Shown here piece after piece: positions 52,790 through 62,528 of a stretch of DNA of 64,000 nt (position 1 is the first letter of the stretch; each line of letters starts with the position of its first letter). The notes beneath the pieces were generated by a model. The model did no database searches, was not told the origin of the DNA, and saw nothing but the letters and a program-made list of their open reading frames with translations. A program made the position numbers and the translations under genes. Origin of the DNA: Loripinus fragilis (lineage: Eukaryota; Mollusca; Bivalvia; Lucinida; Lucinidae); contig OZ026520.1 of the NCBI GenBank assembly GCA_964019695.1, positions 91,950,913 through 92,014,912 of the forward strand, read 5' to 3'.

Positions 52790-53130
52790 GTAGGATAGAA
52801 AAATCCATCCCGAGGATCAGCGTTTGGCATCACGAGGCTTGCCGAGTGATGACAAAAGGTGATCCCGAGGGACGGATTTTTCTATCCTACCCTCACACTA
52901 ATAATAGATTATTTTTCTTGCTCACCACTGTTTTTTTATTTTAAAATAAGCTTCCAAAAGTCCCTGAATACGCTAAGATGCAATTGTACATGATGACGTC
53001 ACTTAAATGTAACAATGACGTCACTCGACGACCATTTGTGTTAGTTCCAAGTAGCCCTCACGTGACAGTCTGGGTAAGATAGCATGTGTAAGATAAGATT
53101 TTCTATCCCAGGGTAAATTCTCAGATATCC
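52790..53130. mobile_element. Fold-back element with TAGGATAGAAAAATCC arms and two CRE-like sites
   Basis: AGTGTGAGGGTAGGATAGAA, AAATCCATCCCGAGG is matched by CGAGGGACGGATTTTTCTAT, CCTACCCTCACACT. A second, weaker TTTTCTATCCCAGGG lies near 53098. TGACGTCA occurs twice (near 52994 and 53018). Confidence 0.7.
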
Positions 53131-53397
53131 TTATCCGGTGTGCAAGAAATTTTCTTCCAACCTATTGCAAAGATGACCAGCGAAGGCTCAGATGAGGCTG
53201 TACATCTGCCAATCATGCCAGAGCCTTTGCTGTTCATATACATAAAGTATGAAGGTAGATAAAGGATCACACCAAAATTAAGGTCTCTAGCCCCACATGG
53301 TAGCTATGCACACAGGTTTAAATGATGACTTTACACATATGCTATAAGCACAAAAAATCTTTCATGTTGGTCCATGTTGTATTGGGTCTGTTCAATA

Positions 53398-53700
53398 AAT
53401 CTATGCGCGGATCCAGAGGGGGGACAGAGGGTCTGGACACCCCCCCCCCCCCCCCCCCCCTGAAAAATCACAAAAATATAGGGCTTCTTAGCAATACTGG
53501 TCCGGATCCCCTGAAAAATCACAAAGCTACCAAGCCAGCTTTCAATGTTGGGCTGTCATCGGCAGGCCAGGGAAACGCCATTTAAATGGCGTTTTGCTGG
53601 AGAGCCGATGTTGGCCCGCTTATAGAGGTATTTGGATCCCCTCATCAACTAAAAAAAAATTGCACACCCCCTGAAAAAACTTTGTGGATCTGCACATGAA
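53398..53700. mobile_element. MITE with GGATCCAGAGGGGGG ends, copy 2
   Basis: TATGCGCGGATCCAGAGGGG to CTTTGTGGATCTGCACATG; interior CACAAAAATATAGGGCTTCT, CAATACTGGTCCGGATCC, CGCCATTTAAATGGCGTTTTG as in 37256-37571. It has a run of more than 20 C. A third, partial copy is at 56335-56480. Confidence 0.85.
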
Positions 53701-53705
53701 TTCTC

Positions 53706-54476
53706 ATATTGCACTGTAGTTCCTTTATAACACTATTTTTCGATCCACAGGAATGGATCTTGTTATAAGTGAACCATGCTATAAACCGACAATTTTTCAA
53801 AGGAATAACAGGAAAATGACAATGAAATGGTCATTTTCCTATTATTCCTTTGTAAAATTCCATGGTAAAAAAATTTGGGAAACACGAAATGTTAAAAACG
53901 ACAGGGATGGAAAAAATATTTAATTATTATTATTTAAAATTGCTGCTCATCCTACATTCCCATATTCAATAATTTACATTGGAAACAGTCAAAATTTCTA
54001 CTAGTCCTGCAGCATGCAGTACTCATCATGATAAGGCCAGAATTTTTTTATTAGTTGATTTACGAACCCTCCTACTGTAATTTTCCAGAAAGTAGAAAAA
54101 AAATCTTAAATTATTTTTTTATTTTATCCGCCGACTCTAAATATTATTTGTTTCGTTGAATTTTTTTTTTTTGAGGTTCTGTCTGTGTATTTTTGAGAGT
54201 GATACTGTTAAAAGTGATTGTCCTATCCAGATTTTTAGGAAAATGATGAAATATTTAAAGATTTAATACAGACTGTTGGTTTACCTTACTAGTTTTACTG
54301 TTTTTTTCTGGAGATATTAAAAAAAGGAGGGGGGGGGGGGGACAAAAAAACACACTGAAAATGACCAGTTGATTTCTTTTTTCTAGTAAACCAACTAATA
54401 AAAAAAATCTGGCCTAAACAGTTGGATTTTTCCTGCCTGAACAATGTGTGTTATAAAGGGACTGTACTGTATTTTC
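53706..54476. mobile_element. TIR element ending next to the IIS2-S4 acceptor, with nested MITE
   Basis: TGCACTGTAGTTCCTTTATA, ACACTATTTTTC...CCACAGG and its inverse GTGTTATAAAGGGACTGTAC, TGTA. The inner hairpin AAAGGAATAACAGGAAAATG / CATTTTCCTATTATTCCTTT lies in the left half. The GGCCAGAATTTTT MITE is inserted inside it. Confidence 0.75.
54035..54414 (+). mobile_element. GGCCAGAATTTTT MITE, copy 3 (TAA duplication)
   Basis: GGCCAGAATTTTTTTATTAG to CTAATAAAAAAAATCTGGCC, flanked by TAA at 54032-54034 and 54415-54417. Compared with 14054-14517, one arm of the central hairpin is deleted next to a run of G. Confidence 0.9.
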
Positions 54477-54494
54477 TTTTCTTTATCGTTTCAG

Positions 54495-54720
54495 AAATTG
54501 CCAACATATTTTTCGTAGTATTATTCTCCTTGGAGATGGTGTTGAAGATGTACAGCTTAGGATTTCAAGGATATTTTGTGTCGCTTTTTAACCGATTCGA
54601 CAGTTTTGTTGTGTTGTGTAGCATTATAGAAGTGGTATTTATTCAGACAGGAGTTATGCCCCCTTTAGGTGTATCTGTGCTTAGGTGTGCTAGACTTTTA
54701 CGTGTCTTCAAAGCGACCAG
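54495..54720 (+). CDS. Cav1: Cav1 calcium channel alpha-1, exon encoding domain II S2 to S4
   Basis: Two bases, 74 codons and two bases. After the split Glu it reads [20 protein letters not shown] (S2, with the charge-transfer Glu), [20 protein letters not shown] (S3 with its conserved Asp), then [13 protein letters not shown] and S4, [16 protein letters not shown]. In S4 basic residues fall at every third position (R, R, R, K, R), the voltage-sensing pattern. SLFNRFD and PLG.SVLRC.RLLR.FK.TR are the L-type domain II wording. Acceptor CTTTATCGTTTCAG, donor GTAAAG. A MITE ends about 18 bp upstream of the acceptor. Confidence 0.96.
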
Positions 54721-54829
54721 GTAAAGTTGCATTTTAATTATTTAAAAAGAACAAATTCATTTGAATAAGTTATCTCCCTTTTTTCCATTCGGGAGCTTTT
54801 TTGCATAAAATGGTGATTATTTTTGATCC

Positions 54830-55030
54830 AGAACATGACTTGTGATCTGCTTATTATGTCTGCTCAGCAGTCTGGAGGGCATTTGGATATATGCAGCAGA
54901 CTCTGCTGGATATATTCAAATGCCCTTCAGACTAATTATATCAGGGAAGCCTACATGATGAAAGCTGATCAAACTTGGATCCATGTTGTTTGCAATATAG
55001 GCCACCAAAATACATAAGCAGACAAATGGT
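54830..55030. repeat. Family P-like fold-back
   Basis: GGAGGGCATTTGGATATATG, CAGCAGACTCTGCTG, GATATATTCAAATGCCCTTC is a hairpin of about 30 bp per arm. Flanked by AAACTTGGATCCATGTTGTT and AAGCAGACAAATGG. Confidence 0.6.
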
Positions 55031-55724
55031 AGATGGCAACTGTTATATGAACAGAAAGAAAAAGGGATAAAGGATTTTTTAACTGTTATAGGGCCAAATA
55101 AAAAATACCTGTGTTTCGGGTAAACCAACCCTACCTAAATCTACTGGTGAAACCTAGGATTTTTTTCATGTTTTCTGAATATTTATTTTTTTTTCAGAAA
55201 AAAAAGTGTCCTACCCTACCTAAAATTTTCAGACCTGTTCCCTGAAATACACATTTTTTTATTTGGCCTAGTCAAAATTTGGAACAGTGGGAAAAGGGCC
55301 ATTTTGGTATGATCAGATTTGTACAAATGTACGTAATAAAGACAGAAAAGTAAACAGAAGTTTTTTTCTTGTTTCATTTACAAGAAAAAATAGTAAGCAT
55401 AGATGTTTTTCTTATTTTTAAAAAAGAATAGTAAACAAGAAAAAAAATTCTTGGTATTTTCAAATTAGAATAGTAGTAAACAGTTTAAAAAAAAAGTGAA
55501 AAATAAAATGTTAAAATCCATTGATATGGTAACATTATTTTGACATTAATTCAAAAGCAAAAATAATGGGGGAAAAAATAAGATAATGAGAATTTTATAT
55601 GTTCGTCTGCAACTCATTCTGCAGTATTGTGTTTCCTTGCTGAAGCAATATTGATGTATAAAATGGCGGGTGGAATCCTCGGGGAGTTTGTATAGAAATA
55701 CTACAAAGCTTTATAAGCTCCTGC

Positions 55725-55915
55725 CATGCTAGTTGTAAACGCAGCAGACGACATTTTGATTGTGGTTTCCGGAATTTTTCATAGAAAAACATCTAGGTTT
55801 GATACTACATTAGAAGTGTCTCTGTAGGAGACACTTCTCATGTAGTTTCGAACCTAGAATTTTTCCGGGAAAAAGTGAAATTGTTTGAAAATGTCTTCTG
55901 CAGCAATTTCGAAGA
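55725..55915. repeat. Fold-back MITE with GCAGCAGACGACATTTT end
   Basis: GCAGCAGACGACATTTTG and AAAATGTCTTCTGCAGC are inverted ends. The inner GATACTACATTAGAAGTGTC, TCTGTAGGAGACACTTCTCA hairpin is near-perfect. Confidence 0.7.
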
Positions 55916-56334
55916 AAAGCAAAACCCTTGAAATATCGGATTTCATGGATCACATTTTATGTGATGTGATTTGTCCTCTAAGTTTATGAAGTTTAATCTG
56001 TTAAATGTCAAACGATGATATCATTTGGAATAGTCTGGAATTTTCACCAGATGGAGATGCAGACGGCAAATTTATGATGCAATTTCCAGAGAAAATAGAG
56101 TTTTTGCATCTGTGTGAATGACATGAAACAAAACAAAATAACCTACATATTTCCGGCTTCACAAGAAATTCTGCCATACTAGTGGACAGTATGCACTTTA
56201 TAAAATATTTCCCGCCATTGGCAACAATTGTTGTCTGCTCTTTTGTGTGTTTATGTACTTAATTAAGTTAAATAACAACAGGGACCTAGATCAAACTGTT
56301 TCCTTAAGAGCATTCTGATCAGGGCTTGCTCATG

Positions 56335-56485
56335 CATGGATCCAGGAAGTTTTGTCAGCTGGGGTCCAACTCTGACAACATTTTTTTTTTTTTTTGATGA
56401 AGGGGAAAGAGGACCAAAATAGCACTAAAAGTGGGCCATCATCGGCCCGCCAGTTAAACACCATTTTAATGGCATTTCGCTGCAG
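56335..56485. repeat. GGATCCAG MITE, partial
   Basis: GCATGGATCCAGGAAGTTTT, run of T, GGGCCATCATCGGCCCGCCA, ACACCATTTTAATGGCATTT. Homologous to the interior of 53398-53700. Confidence 0.6.
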
Positions 56486-59449
56486 GCCGCAAAATAATAA
56501 ATTTTTAAGCTACAAAAATTTGCTTAACTGGACATACGAACATTGTCAAAGGATTTGCTTTTTCATCAAATTGATTCCTTGGGGAGAAATCTTTTCATCA
56601 AAACCATTCTCTCTGAAAGACTTACTGAGACTTATAACCTAGCTCCAAATCAGGTGTATTTTGTATCACTCATTTTTAGCTCACCTGAGCCGAAGGCTCA
56701 TTGGTGAGCTAATAGTATACCAGTGACTCCGTCGTCCGTCCGTCCGTCAACATTTTCAAACATCTTCTCCTCTGTAACTACTGGGCCAATTGAAATCATA
56801 TTTCATATGGAGACTCCTTAGGATGGGGGAACCAAAGTTTGTTCAAATGGTCCTAGTCACATGACCAAGATGGCCGCCATGCCCATATATGGTAAAAACC
56901 CTTCAAAAATCTTCTTCTCCAGAACCAGAAGACCGATGACCTTGGGACTTGGTATGAAGCATTGTGGTTGTGGGGCCTACCAAGTTTGTTCAAATGATGA
57001 TCCTAGGTTGACCTTGACCTACTTAACATCAAGGTCAAATTTGCTTCCTAATGCATTTTAATGGGAAAATTTCTGAAAAGTTGATATTTTTGAAAACTGT
57101 GGAAGCTTAAGTCATTATTCTCACTTGATATATTTAACCTAATGAGACAATGGCTATAAATAAGTTCCAAAGGTCAAGGTTGACCTTTGATCTTTCAGCT
57201 TAGGTCGCTCATGTTGGAGTCCCATCAATATATTGCAACATAGTTTTCTCACAAATCATTGGCCCAATTGAGCTCAAATTTCATGTGAAGAATCCTTATG
57301 ATAAGTTAGCCAAAATTTATGCAAAATATTTTGGTCACATGACCAAGATGGCCACCATGCCCATATATGGTAAAAAACATTTAAAAATCTTCTTCTCCAG
57401 AACCAGAAGGCTGATGACCTTGAGACATGGTATGTATTACTGGGGATGTGGGGCCTTCCAAGTTTGTTCAAATGAAGAACCTAAGTTGACCTTGACCTAC
57501 TTAACGTCAAGGTCAACTTTGCTTCCTAATGCATTTAAATGGGATATTTTTGAAAAGTTCATTTTTTGAAAACTGTTGAGGCCAAGTCATTATTCTCACT
57601 TGATATGTTAAACCAAAATGAAACAATGGCTATAACTAAGTTTGAAAGCTCAAGGTTGACCTTTTACTTTTCAGCCAAGGTCGCTCATATTGGAGTCCCA
57701 TCAACACATTAAAACATAGTTTCCTCAGAAACCACTAGGCCATTTGATCTCAAATTTCATATGAGGACTCCTTATGATAGTTTAGCCAAAATTTATACCA
57801 ATTGTACTGGTCACATGACCAAGATGGCGACCACGCCCATATATGGTAAAAACCCTTTAAATATCTTCTTCTCTGGAACCAAAAGGCCAATGGCCTTTGG
57901 ATTTGGTATGTAGCATTGGGGATGTGGGCCCTACCAGATTTGCACAAATGATGAATCTAGGTTGACCTTGACCTACTTTATGGCAAGGTCAAAATTGATT
58001 CCTAATGCATTTATATGGGAAAAATCTTGAAATGTTCATTTTTCTATAATTGTGTAGGCTGAAATCATGATACTTGCAAGAAATGTTTAACCTAATGGGG
58101 CAAGGGTTTTATATAAGTACCAAATGTCAAGCTGACCTGTAACTGTAACCTTTTATTCAAGGCCACTCATTTGGACTGTCACATACCTATCTAAACATCT
58201 TTTCCTCAGAAATCACTGGGCTGTTTGATGGAGTATTCATTAAATTGTTTTAGGTCACATGACCAAAATGGCCACAATCCCCATAAAACAAAATATGTTT
58301 CATTATAACACGGCCTCCAATCTCGGCCTCCTTCTCCAAAAAGAGCAGAACGTAAAGTGAGGCGAAGGCCCTTCCGGGAAGCAGGCAGTGGGCAAAACAA
58401 TTGAACACGGTAAGTTGTGTTGACACATTTTCAATCATAAGTAAATTTTCAGCGCAAAACTCGAAAATCTAAGAATGCTATGCTTCGGGCAATTGTTCAA
58501 GCTATCCGTAGAGCATGCTGTTTGCACATTTGAACTTAGTTTGTAAGCGTGAGAGTTTTTCTCCCGTTGCACAGTTGTCCAAGAAACGGTGGTTCCCGCA
58601 TGGTTTTGCCTTCTAACCAAACGTATAGTAGCGTTTGGACCCTTATTCATACTACCGAGGCCCCTCCACACCCATGTTGTCCCAAATGCAATTTTTCGAG
58701 ATATTTCAATGATAATTGAGTGATTTAAAGCCAAATTTCTTTAGGAGCAGGAGGCGAAGGACAGGAGAAGCAGGCTGGGAGAGGAGGAGCAGGCGTCGAT
58801 GAAATCAAAATTTGCATTGATTTTGCTTATTTTTAATAATATACTTATCCAATCTATATCAAACTTGCATGTATGATAAGAATGATTTAACGCTATTGTT
58901 AACTGAATTATTCTGATCACAAACATTGCTATATATACCTCTCTTATAATATATATACCTCTAGCAAGCTCATGACATTCTGGGTTAAACAAACAACACA
59001 ATGGGAGAATAAGCGAAACGCTTTTGTTTCCTTTATAATGCGTGTACGGACATTAGCAGATTTGCAATAATTAAGTTAACATCTTTTGAGACTGCTCTTA
59101 TACACGAGTTGTTATATCAGTTATATGATGTGCAAGGTATTCGTACAGCATGGGTATTTTCAAAAAGTACACTTTTTTATACATTGTAGTATGGCTGATG
59201 CTTTTTTTCTTTGATCTTTGCTGATGTTTAAATCAGACACCCTAGAATAACGACGAAGGAGGAGCTTAAAACCGTACTCTAACTTCCAATTTTAGTTAAA
59301 CAGCGATGTAGGCGGTAACTTCCTTAATAGCGACATAGGTAAATGTATATAATTGACAGCTAAGGCCGGATGCTGGGAGGAGCGAATGTAAATTTCGCCA
59401 GGTGTCAGTAACACGTGTTTATTTGCGTCTGCGCCATACTAAAAGCTAA

Positions 59450-59525
59450 ATAAAGGATTTTTCCTCGGCTTTCTGTTTAAACCGCTCGCGGTTTAAACAA
59501 GAAAGCCTCGGTAAAGTATCCTTTA
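59450..59525. repeat. Hairpin inside the fold-back spacer
   Basis: AAAGGATTTTTCCTCGGCTT, TCTGTTTAAACCG pairs with CGGTTTAAACAAGAAAGCCT, CGGTAAAGTATCCTTT. About 33 bp per arm with a few bulges; it lies directly upstream of the ORF. Confidence 0.85.
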
Positions 59526-59568
59526 TCTATTACTTGAACAGAAGGATACCCAGGCGTATGCATCCACT

Positions 59569-59898
59569 ATGCAGGACATCATGTATGGTCGTGTTTTAGA
59601 GGATGCTATGAGGCATACAACATCAGGGACTGTGTCTGTACTTGAATATCTCACTGAATATGCAAAAGACAGCATATCATTGATTGAAAACAGAGGTTCG
59701 ACCCAGTCTGAGATTTTTGATAATCCTTTTCCCAAGAAATTAGGGAGAAATTCAAAAGTATCACTAATCTGTGAGCATTACATGATTCCAATGAGAAAAA
59801 AAGTGAACCACACATTACGTTGGTGGTGGCATTTAAAGCGAAGTAATTTCAATTTATTTAAATGGTTTGAAAAATTCATACATGCAAGTTTGATATAG
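59569..59898 (+). CDS. Unidentified ORF carried by the fold-back element
   Basis: From ATG at 59569 the frame gives 109 codons; it is already open from about 59505 (SILYLLLEQKDTQAYAST). It begins MQDIMYGRVLEDAMRHTTSG, TVSVLEYLTEYAKDSISLIE, NRGSTQSEIFDNPFPKKLG and grows more basic and Trp-rich towards the arm, where it stops in arm sequence. The first ~65 residues have balanced, protein-like composition and no simple repeats. I do not recognise the family. It may be a captured piece of a host gene or part of a lost transposase; the last ~15 codons overlap the right arm. Confidence 0.35.
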   Translation: MQDIMYGRVLEDAMRHTTSGTVSVLEYLTEYAKDSISLIENRGSTQSEIFDNPFPKKLGRNSKVSLICEHYMIPMRKKVNHTLRWWWHLKRSNFNLFKWFEKFIHASLI

Positions 59899-60527
59899 AT
59901 TGGATAAGTATATTATTAAAAATAAGCAAAATCAATGCAAAATTTGATTTCATCGCCGCCTGCTCCTCCTCTCCCAGCCTGCTTCTCCTGCCCTTCGCCT
60001 CCTGCTCCTAAAGAAATTTGGCTCTAAATCACTCAATTATCATTGAAATATCTCGAAAAATTGCATTTGGGACAACATGGGTGTGGAGGGGCCTCGGTAG
60101 TATGAATAAGGGTCCAAACGCTACTATACGTTTGGTTAGAAGGCAAAACCATGCGGAAACCACCGTTTCTTGGACAACTGTGCAACGGGAGAAAAACTCT
60201 CACGCTTACAAACTAAGTTCAAATGTGCAAACAGCATGCTCTACGGATAGCTTGAACAATTGCCTGAAGCATAGCATTCTTAGTTTTTCGAGTTTTGCGC
60301 TGAAAATTTACTTATGATTGAAAATGTGTCAACAAAACTTACCGTGTTCCATTGTTTTGCCCACTGCCTGCTTCCCGGAAGGGCCTTCGCCTCACTTTAC
60401 GTTCTGCTCTTTTTGGAGAAGGAGCCCGAGATTGGAGGCCGTGTATAAGCTGTAGTTGATCTTGACCTATTTTAACATTATTAAGGAGATCAGGTGAGCG
60501 CTTCAGGACCGTCAGGTCCTCTAGTCT

Positions 60528-60650
60528 TATTTCTTCACAGAAACATATGTTGTGGGTCACTCATTGGATTGTTGTGGGTACCCATTCTGCTGAGCACAAC
60601 AACGCATGTTTTCACGCAAAAATTAGAGAATTATCATAATTTTTTTTTCA
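60528..60650 (-). mobile_element. MITE, family A, old R copy
   Basis: TTATTTCTTCACAGAAACAT, ATGTTGTGGGTCACTCATTG, CTGAGCACAACAACGCATG. Centre diverged. Confidence 0.6.
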
Positions 60651-60689
60651 AAAAAAGGGCAGCTTACCTGAGACTATGCTCAGTTTGGA

Positions 60690-60865
60690 TTACCCATAGG
60701 ATTTTGAGCGTAAAATTGTTACACTTATTATTTTCTTACCCAGCAATCTAAACACATGTTTTGGATGCTCAAAAGAACCGTCTCATTGAGACGGTTCTTT
60801 TGAGTACCCACAACATATGTTAAAAAAAATAATTTTCAGTTACGCACATTTATCTGGAGGCCTGA
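60690..60865 (+). mobile_element. MITE, family A, F copy with perfect centre
   Basis: TTTGAGCGTAAAATTGTTAC, TTTTCTTACCCAGCAATCTA, AACCGTCTCATTGAGACGGTT, TTACGCACATTTATCTGGAG, GCCTG. The right end shows the ...TCTGGAGGCCTG terminus of the family. Confidence 0.85.
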
Positions 60866-61184
60866 TACTACTTTAACCTTTTACACTATGAAAGGTTAAA
60901 AATCCATAGTATTATCTGAGTGGGTTAGGGTTATATTATTGGTGCCAGGAACATTTTAGTTTTGGCTCTATATGATCATGGTTTTGACGACCAACGTGAA
61001 CATGTCTGAAGGCGCTCGATCTTGCATTGCAATTTCTGTAAATTCCAGGCCAAGATACTAACAGCATTTGTCAGAAATAAAATGATGATGTACTAAGTTA
61101 GAGATTTTGTGATTTAATCTGTCTGACTGTCATACTTATGAATAGCAAGAATGGACATCATAATATTGACTTATTAACCCATAG

Positions 61185-61378
61185 GTTTAGACAAACAAAC
61201 TTTTTAGCGTAAAATTGTAAATATTTTCTTACCCATCAGTTTTAACATATGCTTTGGGTGCTCAAAAGAACTGTCTCATGTAGACGGTTCTTTTGAGTAC
61301 CCATAACATATGTTTTAGTTTAGAAATAAGAAAATTAAATTTTCGTTACACACTCTTTACTAAAGTCCTGTTGTTTCA
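61185..61378 (+). mobile_element. MITE, family A, full F copy
   Basis: GGTTTAGACAAACAAACTTT to TTACACACTCTTTACTAAAG, TCCTG. Centre AACTGTCTCATGTAGACGGTT is imperfect. Confidence 0.85.
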
Positions 61379-61493
61379 TATAACATGATTTTTTAGCATT
61401 GGCTATATAGGTGAGGTGTGTTAGAACATACCTTAGGTCCAAAAAAGGTTAAACAGTCCCAGTGGATCTTTCTTGACCAAGTAAAAATGTACA

Positions 61494-61652
61494 GGCCTCC
61501 AGATCATTAAAAAATATTTCTTATTTCTCAACCAAAACACATGTTGTGGTTAGGCAAAAGAACCATCTCATAGTTTTGAGCACCCAAAACAAATGTTTTA
61601 ACTGATTTATAAGAAAAAAATAACAATTTAATGCCCCGATTTTTTTTTTCTG
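61494..61652 (-). mobile_element. MITE, family A, R copy close to the IIS5 exon
   Basis: AGGCCTCCAGATCATTAAAA, ACACATGTTGTGGTTAGGCA, AAGAACCATCTCATAGTTTT, GAGCACCCAAAACAAATG. Half the palindrome is deleted. Its end lies about 50 bp upstream of the exon acceptor. Confidence 0.8.
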
Positions 61653-61704
61653 GAGGCCTGTGAAAGACATGTCCCTCTTACTGTTTTCTTCGTCTCATTT
61701 TCAG

Positions 61705-61909
61705 ATACTGGTCATCGCTGCGAAACCTCGTCGCCTCACTGTTAAACAGTATGCGGTCCATTGCCAGTTTGTTACTCCTACTCTTCCTCTTTATAGTTAT
61801 ATTTGCCCTTCTCGGCATGCAGCTCTTTGGCGGCAAGTTTAATTTTGAGGAGGGAAAACCAAGAAGCAACTTTGATACATTTTACGTGTCACTGCTTACT
61901 GTCTTCCAG
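61705..61909 (+). CDS. Cav1: Cav1 calcium channel alpha-1, exon encoding domain II S4-S5 linker and S5
   Basis: One base and 68 codons, ending in phase 0. It reads [20 protein letters not shown] (S4-S5 linker), then [20 protein letters not shown] (S5), [20 protein letters not shown] and YVSLLTVFQ. In this family the next exon starts with the pore sequence ILTGEDW, whose Glu is one of the four selectivity-filter residues; it is not in this window. The [15 protein letters not shown] turret is the usual length. Acceptor CTCATTTTCAG, donor GTGAGA. Strong L-type match throughout. Confidence 0.96.
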
Positions 61910-62124
61910 GTGAGAATACAACCAGGCAACCACCAAGTTAGCATTTCATTCCAATGAAACATCTAAAGATAAGCTGTCAATAATATAAAATTGCTATCTA
62001 TAATTGTCATCCAGGTACATGCCAAACTACACAAAAACTTGATCAATTCCACATGCTAACAACACTGAAACATAAAAAGTAGTTGAGAAGTTTGTGAAAA
62101 AACCTGTTTTATGGTGAAAAACAC

Positions 62125-62225
62125 TCATTTATTGAATGGACATATGTTGTAGGTGCACATTGGAATTGCCTCTAAGAGGCAATTCCAATGTGTACCAACA
62201 ACATATGTTACTGAAATTAAGGAAA
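62125..62225. mobile_element. Hairpin MITE, ACATATGTTG outer arms
   Basis: ACATATGTTGTAGGTGCACA, TTGGAATTGCCTC / GAGGCAATTCCAA, TGTGTACCAACAACATATGT. The outer arms match family A but the inner palindrome is different. Confidence 0.75.
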
Positions 62226-62269
62226 CTTATTTTGAAATATACGCTAAACAAGTATCATGTCCATTGGCT

Positions 62270-62482
62270 TTCCTCTTTTAAACATCTCAAACTTTTACAC
62301 TTTTGCTGTCTTCTGATAACCTTTGCAAACAGTTTAGATCCAGATCAGGACCAACAAAATGTTGGTCCTGATTGGGATCTTAACATTTTGACAGTCTAAT
62401 AGTAAACCTAAAAGAATTTTTTTGAGAAAAATAATTTTGAAAAAAGTCAGCAGACGACATACCCAGCATACAAAAAGTTAAT
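62270..62482. mobile_element. Family P MITE with altered palindrome
   Basis: CTTTTGCTGTCTTCTGATAA, TTTGCAAACAGTTTAGATCC, centre GATCAGGACCAACAAAATG / TTGGTCCTGAT, GTCAGCAGACGACATACCCA, GCATACAAAAAGTTAA. Both palindrome arms carry the change ACCGAC to ACCAAC. Confidence 0.75.
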
Positions 62483-62528
62483 TATATGATTATAAATATC
62501 TGTCTGGTATGGGCTAAAATAATAGGTA

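Larger units (their letters stand above)
46697..54494 (+). other. Intron between IIS1 and IIS2-S4 exons (7.8 kb)
   Basis: Donor GTGAGT, acceptor CTTTATCGTTTCAG. Nothing recognised in 47145-47195, 47960-48290, 49440-50250 (one decayed family A piece near 49685-49735), 50765-51180 (a dispersed repeat with GTTGAGCCACGGTGGGACCC near 51000), 52575-52790 and 53135-53395 (a small GCGAAGGCTCAGATGAGGC hairpin near 53180). Confidence 0.85.
58309..60443. mobile_element. Giant fold-back element with ~575 bp inverted arms and an ORF
   Basis: CACGGCCTCCAATCTCGGCC begins the left arm, GAGATTGGAGGCCGTG-type sequence ends the right arm, and TATAA flanks both sides (58304-58308, 60444-60448). The arms 58309-58882 and 59870-60443 are inverted copies with only scattered differences. 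For example, the same 99-codon frame starting MALNHSIIIEISRK is read off the left arm on the minus strand and off the right arm on the plus strand. A ~990 bp spacer holds the ORF at 59569-59898 and a hairpin at 59450-59525. CAC termini and a 5 bp duplication would fit a Transib-like source, but this is weak. Confidence 0.88.
56677..60524 (+). mobile_element. Long TAGCTCACCTG element, copy 2, split by a fold-back element
   Basis: TAGCTCACCTGAGCCGAAGG to GGACCGTCAGGTCCTCTAG. Internal ~440-470 bp repeats as in 15716-17399. The copy is continuous from 56677 to 58308 and resumes at 60444 (TATAAGCTGTAGTTGATCTT). Removing the guest leaves about 1.7 kb, matching copy 1. Confidence 0.9.
54721..61704 (+). 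other. Intron between IIS4 and IIS5 exons (7.0 kb)
   Basis: Donor GTAAAG, acceptor CTCATTTTCAG. Over half is the split TAGCTCACCTG element and its fold-back guest. Nothing recognised in 55030-55720 (A/T-rich, repeated AAAAAATAGTAAAC), 55920-56210 and 60870-61180. Confidence 0.85.

Noticed and set aside
58435..60317. Identical 99-codon ORFs on opposite strands (58435-58734 and 60018-60317)
   Set aside because: They are the two arms of one fold-back element, so the likeness is structural, not evidence of a protein.
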